Shown in pieces: positions 10,836 through 20,358 of a stretch of DNA of 64,000 nt (positions within the stretch are counted from its first letter, which is position 1; each line of letters opens with the position of its first letter). This stretch comes from Klebsiella aerogenes (GTDB lineage Bacteria > Pseudomonadota > Gammaproteobacteria > Enterobacterales > Enterobacteriaceae): assembly GCA_029027985.1 (NCBI GenBank), contig CP119076.1:2354422-2418421 (forward strand), given 5' to 3'. The position numbers were made by a program, and so were the translations under genes. Below the pieces are notes generated by a model. That model ran no database searches and had not been told where the DNA came from. It was given only the letters and a program-made list of their open reading frames with translations.

Positions 10836-11115
10836 TTTTTCCTTGCCCGATGAGATGTTTTATTTTTGTTGTGCCCGATCACAAATAGCATGCGAATTGA
10901 GGCTTGTATAGCAGGCCCCGTGTCGGAACGTGCCTTCCGTACCTGCTAAAAATAATGATCTGTTCGCGCGGTGGGAATTTGGTTACTTTGGCTTCAGTCA
11001 TCTTTTTTCGCGTATGCCGACATGGCGAAAGAGCGCCTGCGTGAGGTTTATTGTTAAATTGATGATATTTTTATAATAACTAATTGTTAAATGATAATTT
11101 ATGACAAGGGCGAGT

Positions 11116-12015
11116 ATGACGCGTAAAGATGGGCTACTGGCATTGCTGGTGGTCGTGGTGTGGGGGCTTAATTTTGTCGTGATTAAGCTCGGGTTGCATA
11201 ATATGCCGCCGCTGATGCTGGCGGGACTGCGTTTTTTGCTGGTGGCGTTTCCGGCGCTGCTATTTGTCGCGCGGCCCAAAATATCGCTGCGCCTGCTGCT
11301 GGGTTATGGTTTGACCATCAGCTTCGGCCAGTTCGCCTTTTTATTCTGCGCGATTAATCTGGGGATGCCAGCCGGTCTGGCGTCGTTGGTGCTGCAGGCG
11401 CAGGCCTTTTTCACCATCGTGTTGGGCGCGTTTGTCTTTGGCGAACGCCTGCAGGGCAAACAGGTTGCCGGGATCGCGCTGGCGATATTTGGCGTTCTGG
11501 TGCTGGTTGAAGCCAGCCTTGGCGGCCAGCATGTACCGCTGGTGGGCTTTATGCTAACGCTGGCGGCGGCGCTCAGCTGGGCCTGCGGCAATATTTTCAA
11601 TAAGAAGATTATGTCTCAGCAGCACAAACCGCCGATTATGTCGCTGGTGGTATGGAGTGCGCTGATCCCGATACTGCCGTTTATGCTGGCGTCCTGGCTT
11701 ATCGACGGTCCACAGGCGATGGCGGCGAGTTTGGTCAATATGGATACCACCACCATACTGTCACTGCTGTATCTGGCGTTTGTCGCCACGATTGTTGGTT
11801 ACGGTATCTGGGGATCGCTGCTCGGGCGTTATGAAACCTGGCGTGTGGCGCCGCTGTCGCTGTTGGTGCCGGTGGTGGGGATGGCCAGCGCGGCATTGTT
11901 GCTCGGCGAAAGGTTGAATGGTCTGCAGCTGTTGGGCGCGGCGCTGATTCTGGCCGGGCTGTATATTAATGTCTTTGGCCTGCGGTTAGTGCGTCCTGGC
12001 GCTGCGCGGAGATAA
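11116..12015 (+). CDS. eamA: Cysteine/O-acetylserine exporter EamA
   Basis: A 299-residue DMT-superfamily exporter with ten predicted membrane segments and two EamA repeats. It is very close to E. coli EamA (YdeD): GLNFVVIKLGLHNMPPLM, VLQAQAFFTIVLGAF and AFVATIVGYGIWG. The start at 11116 (MTRKDG) matches the E. coli N-terminus and has AAGG at suitable spacing; an in-frame ATG at 11101 is rejected. In E. coli the protein exports cysteine pathway metabolites. It is convergent with marRAB. Confidence 0.94.
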   Translation: MTRKDGLLALLVVVVWGLNFVVIKLGLHNMPPLMLAGLRFLLVAFPALLFVARPKISLRLLLGYGLTISFGQFAFLFCAINLGMPAGLASLVLQAQAFFTIVLGAFVFGERLQGKQVAGIALAIFGVLVLVEASLGGQHVPLVGFMLTLAAALSWACGNIFNKKIMSQQHKPPIMSLVVWSALIPILPFMLASWLIDGPQAMAASLVNMDTTTILSLLYLAFVATIVGYGIWGSLLGRYETWRVAPLSLLVPVVGMASAALLLGERLNGLQLLGAALILAGLYINVFGLRLVRPGAARR

Positions 12016-12037
12016 AAAGCCCCGCGTTAGCGGGGCC
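12014..12037 (-). terminator. Terminator of marRAB
   Basis: On the minus strand the stem CGGGGC-type hairpin (GGCCCCG / CGGGGC) is followed by TTTTTATC. It lies 26 bases past the marB stop and against the eamA end. Confidence 0.7.
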
Positions 12038-12062
12038 CTGGAGAGATCAGAACGGGCGGGCG

Positions 12063-12269
12063 TTAGTTGTAATACGGTACGCCCAGCTCATCCGATTTAT
12101 CATTGCCGGCAGCCATATGATTGAAATCAAACGGCGAGTCATTATGTTCGGAAGGTATGATCATCGCATCCCGGTTATTGTGGCGCACCGGAGTGGTGGT
12201 TTGCTCCGCATAACTCTGGCTGGAAGCCAGCGCCATTAGCACGATGGCGGCGGTAGCGAATAATTTCAT
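12063..12269 (-). CDS. marB: MarB periplasmic protein
   Basis: A 68-residue exported protein: signal peptide MKLFATAAIVLMALASSQSYA, then a short polar mature part ending DKSDELGVPYYN, the conserved MarB tail. It is the last gene of marRAB, 30 bases after marA. In E. coli MarB lowers marRAB expression by an unclear periplasmic route. The mature part differs from E. coli in its middle, as is common for this protein. Confidence 0.9.
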   Translation of the reverse strand: MKLFATAAIVLMALASSQSYAEQTTTPVRHNNRDAMIIPSEHNDSPFDFNHMAAGNDKSDELGVPYYN

Positions 12270-12299
12270 GATTTCCTCAATACGTCTTTTTGCAGGCGA

Positions 12300-12683
12300 T
12301 TAACAACAATAATTATTTAACGGCATCAGGTAGCGGGATTCGCCCGGTACGTTGGTGATACGGTATTTGTGCGGCGGGACATCGAAATAGTTTTTAAACG
12401 TCCGCGTCAGCGTCTGTTGCGATTCAAAGCCGTAGCGCTCAGCCAGATACAGAATCGGTTCATTACTTTGCTTGAGCTTCTGCGCAATCTCCGTCAGCTT
12501 ACGGCTGCGGATGTACTGGCCCAGCGAGTGACCCGTCTCTTTCTTAAACATTCTTTGCAGGTGCCATTTGGAGTAACCTGAGCGCTCCGAAACTTTCTCC
12601 AGCGACAGCGGAGATTCCAGGTTCTCTTCGATCCACGACAAAATACTATGGATAGTGATGGCGTCGTTATTGCGTCTGGACAT
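12300..12683 (-). CDS. marA: Multiple antibiotic resistance activator MarA
   Basis: A 127-residue AraC/XylS activator made only of the two helix-turn-helix domain. It is nearly identical to E. coli MarA in [20 protein letters not shown], the first recognition helix ([14 protein letters not shown]) and the second ([17 protein letters not shown]). It activates efflux and stress genes through marboxes and its own operon through the marbox at 13215-13232. The second of two adjacent ATG codons is chosen because GAGG lies at the better distance. The gene follows marR by 17 bases. Confidence 0.97.
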   Translation of the reverse strand: MSRRNNDAITIHSILSWIEENLESPLSLEKVSERSGYSKWHLQRMFKKETGHSLGQYIRSRKLTEIAQKLKQSNEPILYLAERYGFESQQTLTRTFKNYFDVPPHKYRITNVPGESRYLMPLNNYCC

Positions 12684-12700
12684 CATCTTACCTCTTCTTA

Positions 12701-13135
12701 TTACGGCAGGACTTTCTTGAGCAATAGCTCAAGCATGGCCACTTCGTCAGCCGTTAGATTTTTTGTTAGTTCCTGGTGCAATTTCTGACCCACAACTTGA
12801 TGACAGTGCTCACAAAGGGCTGCGCCTTCTGGTGTTAACTGAACCAGAACACCGCGCTTGTCATTTGGGTTGGGCAACCGTTCTATCCAGCCTTTGCAGA
12901 CTAGCCTGTCGAGCATGCGCGTCATTGCGCCCGGATCGACCGACAGGACGGTCTTCAACTCAACGGGGGTGGTACATACTTCGCAGCGAATGGAGCAGAG
13001 CACCCGGAACTGGGTGGCGGTGATATCCATGGGTGAAAGGTAGTCGTTGAGCAGTCGATCTTTCTTCTGGTTAACCATCTGGATCAACCGGCCAAGAGGG
13101 ATCATCTCATTGAACAGGTTGTTAGCGTTTTCCAT
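12701..13135 (-). CDS. marR: Repressor MarR
   Basis: A 144-residue winged-helix repressor, same length as in E. coli. Conserved segments are [39 protein letters not shown] (with the redox/copper-sensitive cysteine region), [20 protein letters not shown] and [11 protein letters not shown]. It represses marRAB by binding the two palindromes just upstream and releases on phenolic ligands or oxidation. First gene of the operon and divergent from marC. Confidence 0.97.
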   Translation of the reverse strand: MENANNLFNEMIPLGRLIQMVNQKKDRLLNDYLSPMDITATQFRVLCSIRCEVCTTPVELKTVLSVDPGAMTRMLDRLVCKGWIERLPNPNDKRGVLVQLTPEGAALCEHCHQVVGQKLHQELTKNLTADEVAMLELLLKKVLP

Positions 13136-13140
13136 GATAG

Positions 13141-13187
13141 TTGCCCAGGCAATTACTTAGTTGCGAAGGATATTATTGCCGCGGCAA
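13141..13187 (-). promoter_or_regulatory. MarR operator sites (marO)
   Basis: Two near-identical palindromes, TTGCCCAGGCAA at 13141-13152 and TTGCCGCGGCAA at 13176-13187, are 35 bp centre to centre, immediately upstream of the marR start. They match the two MarR sites of E. coli marO (TTGCCNNGGCAA), one overlapping the ribosome site and one the promoter. Confidence 0.85.
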
Positions 13188-13214
13188 TCATAAGTCAACA
13201 TTATGAATTGGCCG

Positions 13215-13232
13215 ATGCCACGATTTGCTAAA
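13215..13232 (-). promoter_or_regulatory. Marbox
   Basis: ATGCCACGATTTGCTAAA matches the E. coli mar marbox almost base for base. It lies about 28 bp beyond the distal MarR site, where MarA, SoxS or Rob activate the operon. Confidence 0.82.
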
Positions 13233-13397
13233 GATAAGGAACTTGATATGCATCACTGTTTTTGATTTTACTAACGCTTGTTATTTTTTGAAAGTGCAAT
13301 TTTTTTAACCAATGTGGCGTCGGGGTAGCGGCTACCGATATACTCACCAGGCCAAACTGTGCTGAAAACATGAGACTTAACGGGACGTTGATTAACT

Positions 13398-14066
13398 ATG
13401 CTGGAACTCTTTAAAGCAATCGGGATCGGGCTGGTGGTGATTTTACCGCTGGCGAACCCGCTGACCACCGTGGCCTTGTTCCTTGGCCTGGCGGGTAATA
13501 TGAACAACGCTGAGCGCAACCGCCAGTCGTTGATGGCATCGGTTTATGTTTTCGCAATCCTGATGGTAGCGTGGTACGCCGGCCAGGTGGTGATGAATAC
13601 CTTTGGTATCTCCATTCCGGGTCTGCGTATCGCCGGCGGCCTAATCGTGGCTTTCATCGGTTTTCGGATGCTGTTCCCACAGCAGAAAGCCCATGATTCG
13701 ATGGAAGCGAAGATCAAATCGGAAGAGCTGCAGAATGAGCCGACGGCCAATATCGCTTTCGTGCCGCTGGCGATGCCCAGTACCGCCGGGCCTGGTACCA
13801 TCGCGATGATTATCAGCTCTGCTTCGACGGTCAGACACGGCGTCGATTTTCCGGACTGGGTGGTGCTGGTGGCGCCGCCGATTATCTTTGCGTTGGTGGG
13901 GGTGATTCTGTGGGGTTGCTTGCGCAGTTCCGGGGCGATTATGCGTCTGGTGGGTAAAGGCGGGATTGAGGCGATTTCCCGCCTGATGGGCTTTCTGCTG
14001 GTCTGTATGGGCGTACAGTTCATCATTAACGGCGTGCTGGAAATTATTACGAATTATCACGCCTGA
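13398..14066 (+). CDS. marC: MarC family inner-membrane protein
   Basis: A 222-residue integral membrane protein with six predicted segments, very like E. coli MarC ([35 protein letters not shown] and [14 protein letters not shown]). Function is unknown; E. coli MarC is not needed for multiple antibiotic resistance. It is divergent from marRAB, and a terminator shared with sotB follows. Confidence 0.95.
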   Translation: MLELFKAIGIGLVVILPLANPLTTVALFLGLAGNMNNAERNRQSLMASVYVFAILMVAWYAGQVVMNTFGISIPGLRIAGGLIVAFIGFRMLFPQQKAHDSMEAKIKSEELQNEPTANIAFVPLAMPSTAGPGTIAMIISSASTVRHGVDFPDWVVLVAPPIIFALVGVILWGCLRSSGAIMRLVGKGGIEAISRLMGFLLVCMGVQFIINGVLEIITNYHA

Positions 14067-14083
14067 TAGCGCATTGACGCATG

Positions 14084-14119
14084 AAAAAACCCGGCGGCTT
14101 GCAGCGCGCCGGGTTTTTT
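14084..14119. terminator. Bidirectional terminator between marC and sotB
   Basis: Stem CCCGGCG / CGCCGGG, with AAAAAA on the left and TTTTTT on the right, so it works in both directions for the two convergent genes. Confidence 0.85.
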
Positions 14120-14133
14120 ATTTGTCTGGTTTA

Positions 14134-15333
14134 TCAGGAATGATGGGGCTGCTGCTCTTCGACCGGGGTCGGCCAGCGGCGGAAGATCATCACCGACCAC
14201 ACCAGCGCAACCAGTGCTGGCACCGCGCCCACGTAGCCAATCGCCGACATCGACAACTGCGTGCTGACCTGGCTGCCGACCAGCGCACCGGCGCCGATGC
14301 CAATATTGAAAATCCCTGAGAACAACGACATGGCAACGTCGGTGGCATCCGATGCCAGCGCCAGCACCTTCACCTGCATACCGAGGCCGATGATCATAAT
14401 CGCCATCCCCCAGAACACGCTGAGCAGCATCAGGTGATTGGCGTTTTGTGAGGCTGGCAACAGCAACAGCAGGCAAACCAGCAGCAGGCCGATGGCGATA
14501 TTAATCAGACCAGAGGCATGCTGATTGCCAAGTTTACCGAACAGAATGCTGCCGATAATCCCCGCGCCGCCGAGCACCAGCAGCAGCAGGGTGGCGAAGT
14601 TGCCGCTCAAACCGGCGACGGTCTGCACGAATGGCTCGATATAGCTGTAAGCCGTGTAATGGGCGGTCACCACGATTGCCGTCAGCAGATAAATACCGAG
14701 TAGCGCCGGGCGGCGAAACAGTACCGGTAGGCTCTTCAGCGAACCGGAATGTTCGCTTGGCAGCGCTGGCAGTAGTTTAGCCAGACAGACCAGCGTCGCT
14801 AAGGCGCCGAGGCCAATGGCCAGGAAGGTGACGCGCCAGCCGAAATATTGCCCGACGATACGGCCAATGGGGATGCCGAAGACCATCGCCAGTGCGGTAC
14901 CGGTGGCGATCAGGCTTAGCGCTTGCGCGCGCTTGCCGGGCGGCGCCATACGGATGGCCAGCGCTGAGGTGATAGACCAGAATACCGCATGGGCGAAGGC
15001 GATACCGATGCGGCTAATCACCAGTACGGTAAAATTCCATGCGAAGAAGGACAGCACGTGACTGACGATAAACAGTGCGAACAGACCGATCAGCAACCGC
15101 CGACGCTCCATCTGGCTGGTCAGCAGCATAAACGGCAGCGACATTAGCGCCACCACCCAGGCATAGATAGTGAGCATGATCCCGACCTGCGCCGTTTCCA
15201 TACCGAAGCTATCGGCGATATCGGACAACAGGCCGACCGGGGCAAATTCAGTGGTATTAAAGATAAAAGCGGCAATTGCCAGCGTGACGACCCGCAGCCA
15301 CGCGACCTTGCGTGAGACCGTATTTGTAAGCAT
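14134..15333 (-). CDS. sotB: Sugar/arabinose efflux MFS SotB
   Basis: A 399-residue MFS protein of the SotB (YdeA) type with 12 segments. It matches E. coli SotB in [52 protein letters not shown] and [15 protein letters not shown]. It exports arabinose and some sugar analogues. The start at 15333 ([12 protein letters not shown]) matches the family N-terminus; an in-frame ATG 24 codons upstream is rejected. GGAAT precedes the start. Confidence 0.93.
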   Translation of the reverse strand: MLTNTVSRKVAWLRVVTLAIAAFIFNTTEFAPVGLLSDIADSFGMETAQVGIMLTIYAWVVALMSLPFMLLTSQMERRRLLIGLFALFIVSHVLSFFAWNFTVLVISRIGIAFAHAVFWSITSALAIRMAPPGKRAQALSLIATGTALAMVFGIPIGRIVGQYFGWRVTFLAIGLGALATLVCLAKLLPALPSEHSGSLKSLPVLFRRPALLGIYLLTAIVVTAHYTAYSYIEPFVQTVAGLSGNFATLLLLVLGGAGIIGSILFGKLGNQHASGLINIAIGLLLVCLLLLLPASQNANHLMLLSVFWGMAIMIIGLGMQVKVLALASDATDVAMSLFSGIFNIGIGAGALVGSQVSTQLSMSAIGYVGAVPALVALVWSVMIFRRWPTPVEEQQPHHS

Positions 15334-15529
15334 AAATTCCGGGCTGGTAGTAATAAGGAGAAGAGGGGACGATCTTAAAACGAATGCTGCTGAAAATACA
15401 ATCACTTTGTGATCTGTGTCTCATTTTATTTTTGGTTGCTACGGTGAGCTAACAACTTAATTTTTCAGCCAATAGTGTGTGGCAGCTGTTTTTATGTCAT
15501 GTTGATAGACAATAAAAAAGGGGAACGTG

Positions 15530-16327
15530 ATGAAAGAAATTAACTTTTACCTGGTCGATGCCTTTAGCGATCGCAATTTTGGCGGCAACGCGGCGGCGGT
15601 GTGTCCATTAAGTGAATGGCTGCCTGATGACACGCTACTGAAGATGGCGCAACAGCATAACCAGTCCGAAACGGCATTCTTTGTCCGCACCGACAGCGGT
15701 TACGAACTGCGCTGGTTCACCACGCTGGGTGAAATTAATCTCTGCGGTCACGCCACGTTAGCGGCATCGCATGTCATTTTTGAGTATCTCGAACACCCAT
15801 CGGCAACTATCGTTTTCAGTACCCGTTTTGTGGGTGAACTGCGGGTGACACGCAGCGGCGACTGGCTGACGCTCGATTTCCCGGCCTGGCGGACTACCGC
15901 GGTGAGTCCGCTTCCACCCGCGCTGTTGGCCGGCCTGGGCATTGAGGAGCCTCTGGAAGTGCGGGAAGGGCGTGATTACCTGGTGGTGCTGCGCGACCGG
16001 GCGCAGGTTGAAGCAGTACGCCCGAATATGGCGGCGCTGGAGACGCTGGATAAGATGATCTGTATCAGCGCGGCCGATGAAGAATACGATTTCGTCAGCC
16101 GCTTTTTCTGTCCCGGGGAGTCAGTACCTGAAGATCCGGTGACAGGCTCGACGCACAGCATGTTGATTCCCTATTGGGGCGAAAAACTGGGGAAAACCGA
16201 GATGCTGGCGCGGCAGGTTTCAGCGCGTAGCGGCGAATTGCGCTGCCAGTGGCGCGGTGAGCGAGTGCGGATCAGCGGCCAGGCAACCACCTATCTGCGC
16301 GGCACGGTTTACCTGCGCGAGGGTTGA
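15530..16327 (+). CDS. PhzF-family isomerase/epimerase-like protein
   Basis: A 265-residue cytoplasmic protein of the PhzF (diaminopimelate epimerase fold) family, to which E. coli YddE belongs. Motifs: VDAFSDRNFGGNAAAVCPL near the start, NQSETAFF with the conserved catalytic-type glutamate, LCGHATLAAS, and EDPVTGSTHSML, the second-domain signature. The substrate is unknown. The ATG at 15530 with AGGGG seven bases upstream is chosen over the adjacent GTG. It lies between sotB and ptrR. Confidence 0.85.
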   Translation: MKEINFYLVDAFSDRNFGGNAAAVCPLSEWLPDDTLLKMAQQHNQSETAFFVRTDSGYELRWFTTLGEINLCGHATLAASHVIFEYLEHPSATIVFSTRFVGELRVTRSGDWLTLDFPAWRTTAVSPLPPALLAGLGIEEPLEVREGRDYLVVLRDRAQVEAVRPNMAALETLDKMICISAADEEYDFVSRFFCPGESVPEDPVTGSTHSMLIPYWGEKLGKTEMLARQVSARSGELRCQWRGERVRISGQATTYLRGTVYLREG

Positions 16328-16336
16328 GATTAGTTC

Positions 16337-16370
16337 CCCCGGATGGCGGCTTACGCCTTATCCGGGCTAC
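16337..16370 (+). repeat. REP-like palindrome
   Basis: The stretch contains CCGGATGGCGGC, TTACG, then GCCTTATCCGGGCTAC, the familiar enterobacterial REP pattern. It lies in the gap between two convergent genes. Confidence 0.7.
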
Positions 16371-16499
16371 CAGATAGCGCAGAAACGTAGCCCTGCTAAG
16401 CGCAGAGCGAGCAGGGAAATATTCCCTCGCAGCCGGCGATGCCATTGTGCTCGACGCCGATGGCCGCCACGGCTGGTGATTGCTGATTAACCACGAGCC

Positions 16500-17378
16500 T
16501 TATCCTGCAATGGCCGCCAGACGGTCTTCGTTCAACAATTCAATAAATGCTTCCAGCTGGCGCGTTTTCGCGCCGCGTCGCCAAACCAACCAGGTCGTCA
16601 GCCAGCGCCACTCTTCGGCGAGCGGCCAGGCGGAAACCTGCTGATGGCCGGGCATACTCTCCAGCATGCTGCGCGGGATCAGCGCCAGCCCGGCGCCAGC
16701 GATCACGCAGGCCAGCATTCCGTGATAAGACTCCATCTCATGGATCCTTCCTGGCGTCGCGCGGTCGGCGTGAAACCAGCTCTCAAAATGACGGCGATAA
16801 GAGCAGTTGGCGCGAAACGCGTAGACATTAGCGCCGTTGACCTCGCTGGCGCGGTTGACGGGCGAATGGCCATAAGGAGCGACGATCATCATCTCTTCCG
16901 GGAATACCGGCAGCCCTTCGAGGCCGGGGTGGACCAGCGGGCCGTCAACGAACGCCGCGCTGAGCGCGCCTTCCAGTACCCCGTCAATCATGGTGCCGGA
17001 AGGGCCGGTTGACAGCGCCAGGTGGATCTTCGGGTAACGCTGGTTGAAATGAGCCAGCGTCGTGGGAATTCGCACCGCAGCGGTGCTTTCCAGCGAGCCG
17101 AGTGAAAACAGCCCCTGTGGTTCGTCACCGGCGACCACCATTCGGGCTTCATCGACCAGCGCCAGGATCTGCTGGCTGTAGCGCAGAAAACTGTGTCCGG
17201 CGGGCGACAGTCGCAGCCGCTGATTCTCACGAATAAACAGATCGACGCCGAGGTCGGATTCCAGTTGGCGAATACGGGTGGTCAGGTTAGAAGGGACGCG
17301 ATGCACCTTCTGCGCCGCCTGGGTAATACTGCCGGTGCTGGCGACGGCGTTAAACATCTCAAGCTGAGTCAGGTCCAT
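16500..17378 (-). CDS. ptrR: LysR-type regulator PtrR
   Basis: A 292-residue LysR regulator nearly identical over long stretches to E. coli YneJ/PtrR. The N-terminal helix-turn-helix is [20 protein letters not shown], and effector-domain motifs include [33 protein letters not shown] and [20 protein letters not shown]. In E. coli it controls the divergent sad-glsB genes in putrescine/GABA use; the same divergence is seen here with a 105-bp gap. Confidence 0.93.
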   Translation of the reverse strand: MDLTQLEMFNAVASTGSITQAAQKVHRVPSNLTTRIRQLESDLGVDLFIRENQRLRLSPAGHSFLRYSQQILALVDEARMVVAGDEPQGLFSLGSLESTAAVRIPTTLAHFNQRYPKIHLALSTGPSGTMIDGVLEGALSAAFVDGPLVHPGLEGLPVFPEEMMIVAPYGHSPVNRASEVNGANVYAFRANCSYRRHFESWFHADRATPGRIHEMESYHGMLACVIAGAGLALIPRSMLESMPGHQQVSAWPLAEEWRWLTTWLVWRRGAKTRQLEAFIELLNEDRLAAIAG

Positions 17379-17483
17379 AGTATTCTTCTTTTGTGAATGT
17401 GTTACTTAATATTATTCATTTTCAATGAAAGGAAGGGTAAGCCACAATAAGGTCAATTCGCAATCAATACAGAGAGAATACCC

Positions 17484-18869
17484 ATGAATTTATCTGCAAC
17501 TCACGCGGTTTCCGTAAACCCGACCACAGGTGAAGTAGTGTCGTCTCTGCCCTGGTCGACCGAACAACAGGTTGATTCGGCGATTGCCCTGGCGGAGCAG
17601 GCCTATCGCCAGTGGCGCAACGTGGCTGTCGCTGACCGCGCCGCCGCGCTGCGCCGTGTCGGCAGCGCCATGCGCGCCCGCGGCGAGGAGCTGGCGCAAA
17701 TGATTAGCCTTGAGATGGGTAAACCCATTGCTCAGGCGCGCGGCGAAGTAACCAAATCAGCTAATCTCTGCGACTGGTATGCCGAGCACGGTCCGGCAAT
17801 GCTGGCGACCGAAGCGACCCAGGTAGAAGACAATAAGGCGGTAATTGAATACCGCCCGCTGGGGCCGATTCTGGCGGTGATGCCGTGGAACTTCCCGGTC
17901 TGGCAGGTGCTGCGTGGCGCGGTGCCGATTCTGCTCGCCGGTAATAGTTATCTGCTGAAGCATGCGCCAAACGTAATGGGTAGCGCGCAGCTGTTAGGTG
18001 AACTGTTTGCCGAGGCTGGCGTGCCTGCTGGCGTGTTTGGTTGGATCAACGCCACCAATGACGGCGTATCGCAGATTATCAATGATGATCGTATTGCGGC
18101 GGTCACGGTTACCGGTAGCGTGCGCGCCGGACGGGCAATTGGCGCGCAGGCTGGGGCGGCGCTGAAAAAATGCGTACTGGAGCTGGGCGGTTCCGATCCC
18201 TTTATCGTGCTGAACGATGCCGACCTGGACGACGCGGTGAAGGCCGCCGTCGCAGGCCGTTATCAGAACAGCGGTCAGGTCTGCGCGGCGTCAAAACGCT
18301 TTATCGTCGAAGCTGGAATCGCCGATGCGTTTACGCAGAAATTTGTTGCCGCCGTGGCGGCGCTGAAAATGGGCGACCCGCGCGACGAACAAAACTATAT
18401 CGGGCCGATGGCGCGCTTCGATCTGCGCGATGAATTGCATCAACAGGTTGAGGCGACGCTGAATGAAGGGGCGACACTGCTGCTTGGCGGCGAGAAAATC
18501 GCCGGCGCCGGCAACTATTATGCGCCGACCGTACTGGCGAACGTGACCGCAGAGATGACCGGCTTCCGCCAGGAGCTGTTCGGCCCGGTCGCCACCCTTA
18601 CCGAAGCGCGCGATGCGGCGCATGCGCTTGAACTGGCTAACGATAGCGAGTTTGGCCTTTCCGCTACCGTGTTTACCACCAGCGTTGATGAAGCCGAGCG
18701 TTTTTCTCGCGGCCTGGAGTGCGGCGGCGTGTTCATCAATGGCTACAGCGCCAGCGATGCCCGCGTGGCTTTCGGCGGCGTCAAGAAGAGCGGTTTTGGT
18801 CGAGAACTATCGCATTTCGGCTTGCATGAATTCTGCAACATTCAGACCGTGTGGAAAGACCGTCGCTAA
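17484..18869 (+). CDS. sad: Succinate-semialdehyde dehydrogenase Sad
   Basis: A 461-residue aldehyde dehydrogenase, one residue shorter than E. coli Sad (YneI). It oxidises succinate semialdehyde to succinate with NAD, the last step of GABA and putrescine breakdown. Motifs: PWNFPVWQVLR, the catalytic glutamate at about residue 233 (LELGGSDP), the catalytic cysteine at about 267 (NSGQVCAASKRF), and FGPVATL. AGAGA lies before the ATG. It is divergent from ptrR and is followed by glsB. Confidence 0.95.
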   Translation: MNLSATHAVSVNPTTGEVVSSLPWSTEQQVDSAIALAEQAYRQWRNVAVADRAAALRRVGSAMRARGEELAQMISLEMGKPIAQARGEVTKSANLCDWYAEHGPAMLATEATQVEDNKAVIEYRPLGPILAVMPWNFPVWQVLRGAVPILLAGNSYLLKHAPNVMGSAQLLGELFAEAGVPAGVFGWINATNDGVSQIINDDRIAAVTVTGSVRAGRAIGAQAGAALKKCVLELGGSDPFIVLNDADLDDAVKAAVAGRYQNSGQVCAASKRFIVEAGIADAFTQKFVAAVAALKMGDPRDEQNYIGPMARFDLRDELHQQVEATLNEGATLLLGGEKIAGAGNYYAPTVLANVTAEMTGFRQELFGPVATLTEARDAAHALELANDSEFGLSATVFTTSVDEAERFSRGLECGGVFINGYSASDARVAFGGVKKSGFGRELSHFGLHEFCNIQTVWKDRR

Positions 18870-18949
18870 TCGACGTTAGCGCCTGACGACCGTCGCTGCG
18901 CTCTGTTATACTCGCCCCCCGAATTTCGATGGTGGGCAAGGAGCCGAGT

Positions 18950-19876
18950 GTGGCGACGGTTATTAATAATGCAATGCTGGATGCCGTTCTGGCAGAAATC
19001 AGGCCGCTGATTGGACGCGGCAAGGTGGCGGACTATATTCCGGCGCTGGCGCGGGTCAGCGGCGATAAGCTTGGCGTGGCCATTTGCACGGTCGACGGCC
19101 AGCAATATAGCGCTGGCGATGCCCACGAACGTTTCTCGATTCAATCCATTTCTAAAGTGCTGAGTCTGGTGGTGGCGATGAACCATTATCAGGAAGAGGA
19201 GATCTGGCAGCGCGTCGGCAAAGATCCCTCCGGCCAGCCTTTCAACTCCTTATTACAGCTGGAAATTGAGCAGGGGAAACCGCGCAACCCGTTTATCAAC
19301 GCCGGGGCGCTGGTGGTCTGCGACATGCTGCAAAGCCGCCTGAGCGCGCCGCGTCAGCGGATGCTGGAAATCGTGCGGCGTCTGAGCGGCGTTGACGATA
19401 TCGCCTATGACCCGGTGGTCGCACGTTCGGAATTCGAACATTCCGCACGTAACGCGGCGATCGCCTGGCTGATGAAATCCTTTGGCAACTTCCATAACGA
19501 TGTCGCGACGGTGCTGCAAAACTACTTCCATTACTGTTCACTGGAAATGAGCTGCGTCGAACTGGCGCGGACTTTCCTGTTCCTCGCCGATCGCGGTATT
19601 GCGCCGCATCTGCCGAATCCGGTGATTGCGCCGATTCAGTCACGCCAGGTTAATGCGCTAATGATGACCAGCGGTATGTATCAGAACGCCGGTGAGTTTG
19701 CCTGGCGCGTCGGCCTGCCGGCAAAATCCGGGGTCGGCGGCGGTATCGTGGCGATAGTTCCGCAGGAGATGGCGATTGCGGTATGGAGCCCGGAACTCGA
19801 TGACGCCGGTAACTCACTGGCGGGGATTGCTTTGCTGGAAAAACTGACGCAACGGCTGGGAAGGTCGGTATTCTGA
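18950..19876 (+). CDS. glsB: Glutaminase GlsB
   Basis: A 308-residue serine-type glutaminase hydrolysing glutamine to glutamate and ammonia. Motifs: the SxxK-like [49 protein letters not shown], and [18 protein letters not shown]. The GTG at 18950 with AAGGAG six bases upstream gives exactly the family length; an ATG at 18929 is rejected. It follows sad by 80 bases and overlaps yneG by one base (TGATG). Confidence 0.95.
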   Translation: MATVINNAMLDAVLAEIRPLIGRGKVADYIPALARVSGDKLGVAICTVDGQQYSAGDAHERFSIQSISKVLSLVVAMNHYQEEEIWQRVGKDPSGQPFNSLLQLEIEQGKPRNPFINAGALVVCDMLQSRLSAPRQRMLEIVRRLSGVDDIAYDPVVARSEFEHSARNAAIAWLMKSFGNFHNDVATVLQNYFHYCSLEMSCVELARTFLFLADRGIAPHLPNPVIAPIQSRQVNALMMTSGMYQNAGEFAWRVGLPAKSGVGGGIVAIVPQEMAIAVWSPELDDAGNSLAGIALLEKLTQRLGRSVF

Positions 19877-20244
19877 TGTCTTCGCTGGAAAATGTGTTCG
19901 CCCGTCTCGGGCGCTCAACGTTCCGTTCACGCTTTCACCTTGGCGTGAAAGAGCGGCAGTATTGTTACGATAAAGGGCCGGAGATTATCGACAGCCACGC
20001 GGCGGATTTTATCGCCAAACGCCTGGCTCCGGCGCACATTGCCAATGACGGTAAACAGACGCCGATGCGTGGGCACCCGGTGTTTATTGCCCAACACGCG
20101 ACGGCTACCTGCTGTCGCGGCTGCCTTGAAAAGTGGCATGCGATCCCGCGCGGGCGGGAACTGAGCAGCGACGAACAACGTTACGTGGTGCAGGTGATTC
20201 ACCACTGGCTGGTTGTCGAAATGAACGCGGGTAATATGCGTTAA
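19876..20244 (+). CDS. yneG: DUF4186 protein YneG
   Basis: A 122-residue protein matching E. coli YneG. It has RSTFRSRFHLGVKERQYCYDKG, HAADFIAKRLAPAHIANDGKQ, HPVFIAQHATATCCRGCLEKWH with a Cys-Cys-x-x-Cys cluster that may bind metal, and a C-terminal helix. Function unknown. Its start overlaps the glsB stop by one base, so it is probably coupled with glsB. Confidence 0.9.
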   Translation: MSSLENVFARLGRSTFRSRFHLGVKERQYCYDKGPEIIDSHAADFIAKRLAPAHIANDGKQTPMRGHPVFIAQHATATCCRGCLEKWHAIPRGRELSSDEQRYVVQVIHHWLVVEMNAGNMR

Positions 20245-20358
20245 CATATAACGCACAGCCTTGGCAGTATGCCTAACAAATATTCTCATGCTATGATAAT
20301 CCGCTAACTAATTATTTACATAATAATTGCCTGAAACAATAAGACGGATAATTACTGA

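Noticed and set aside
10998-11279. Minus-strand frame across the eamA start
   Set aside because: Antisense to a highly conserved gene, with low-complexity text and no ribosome site.
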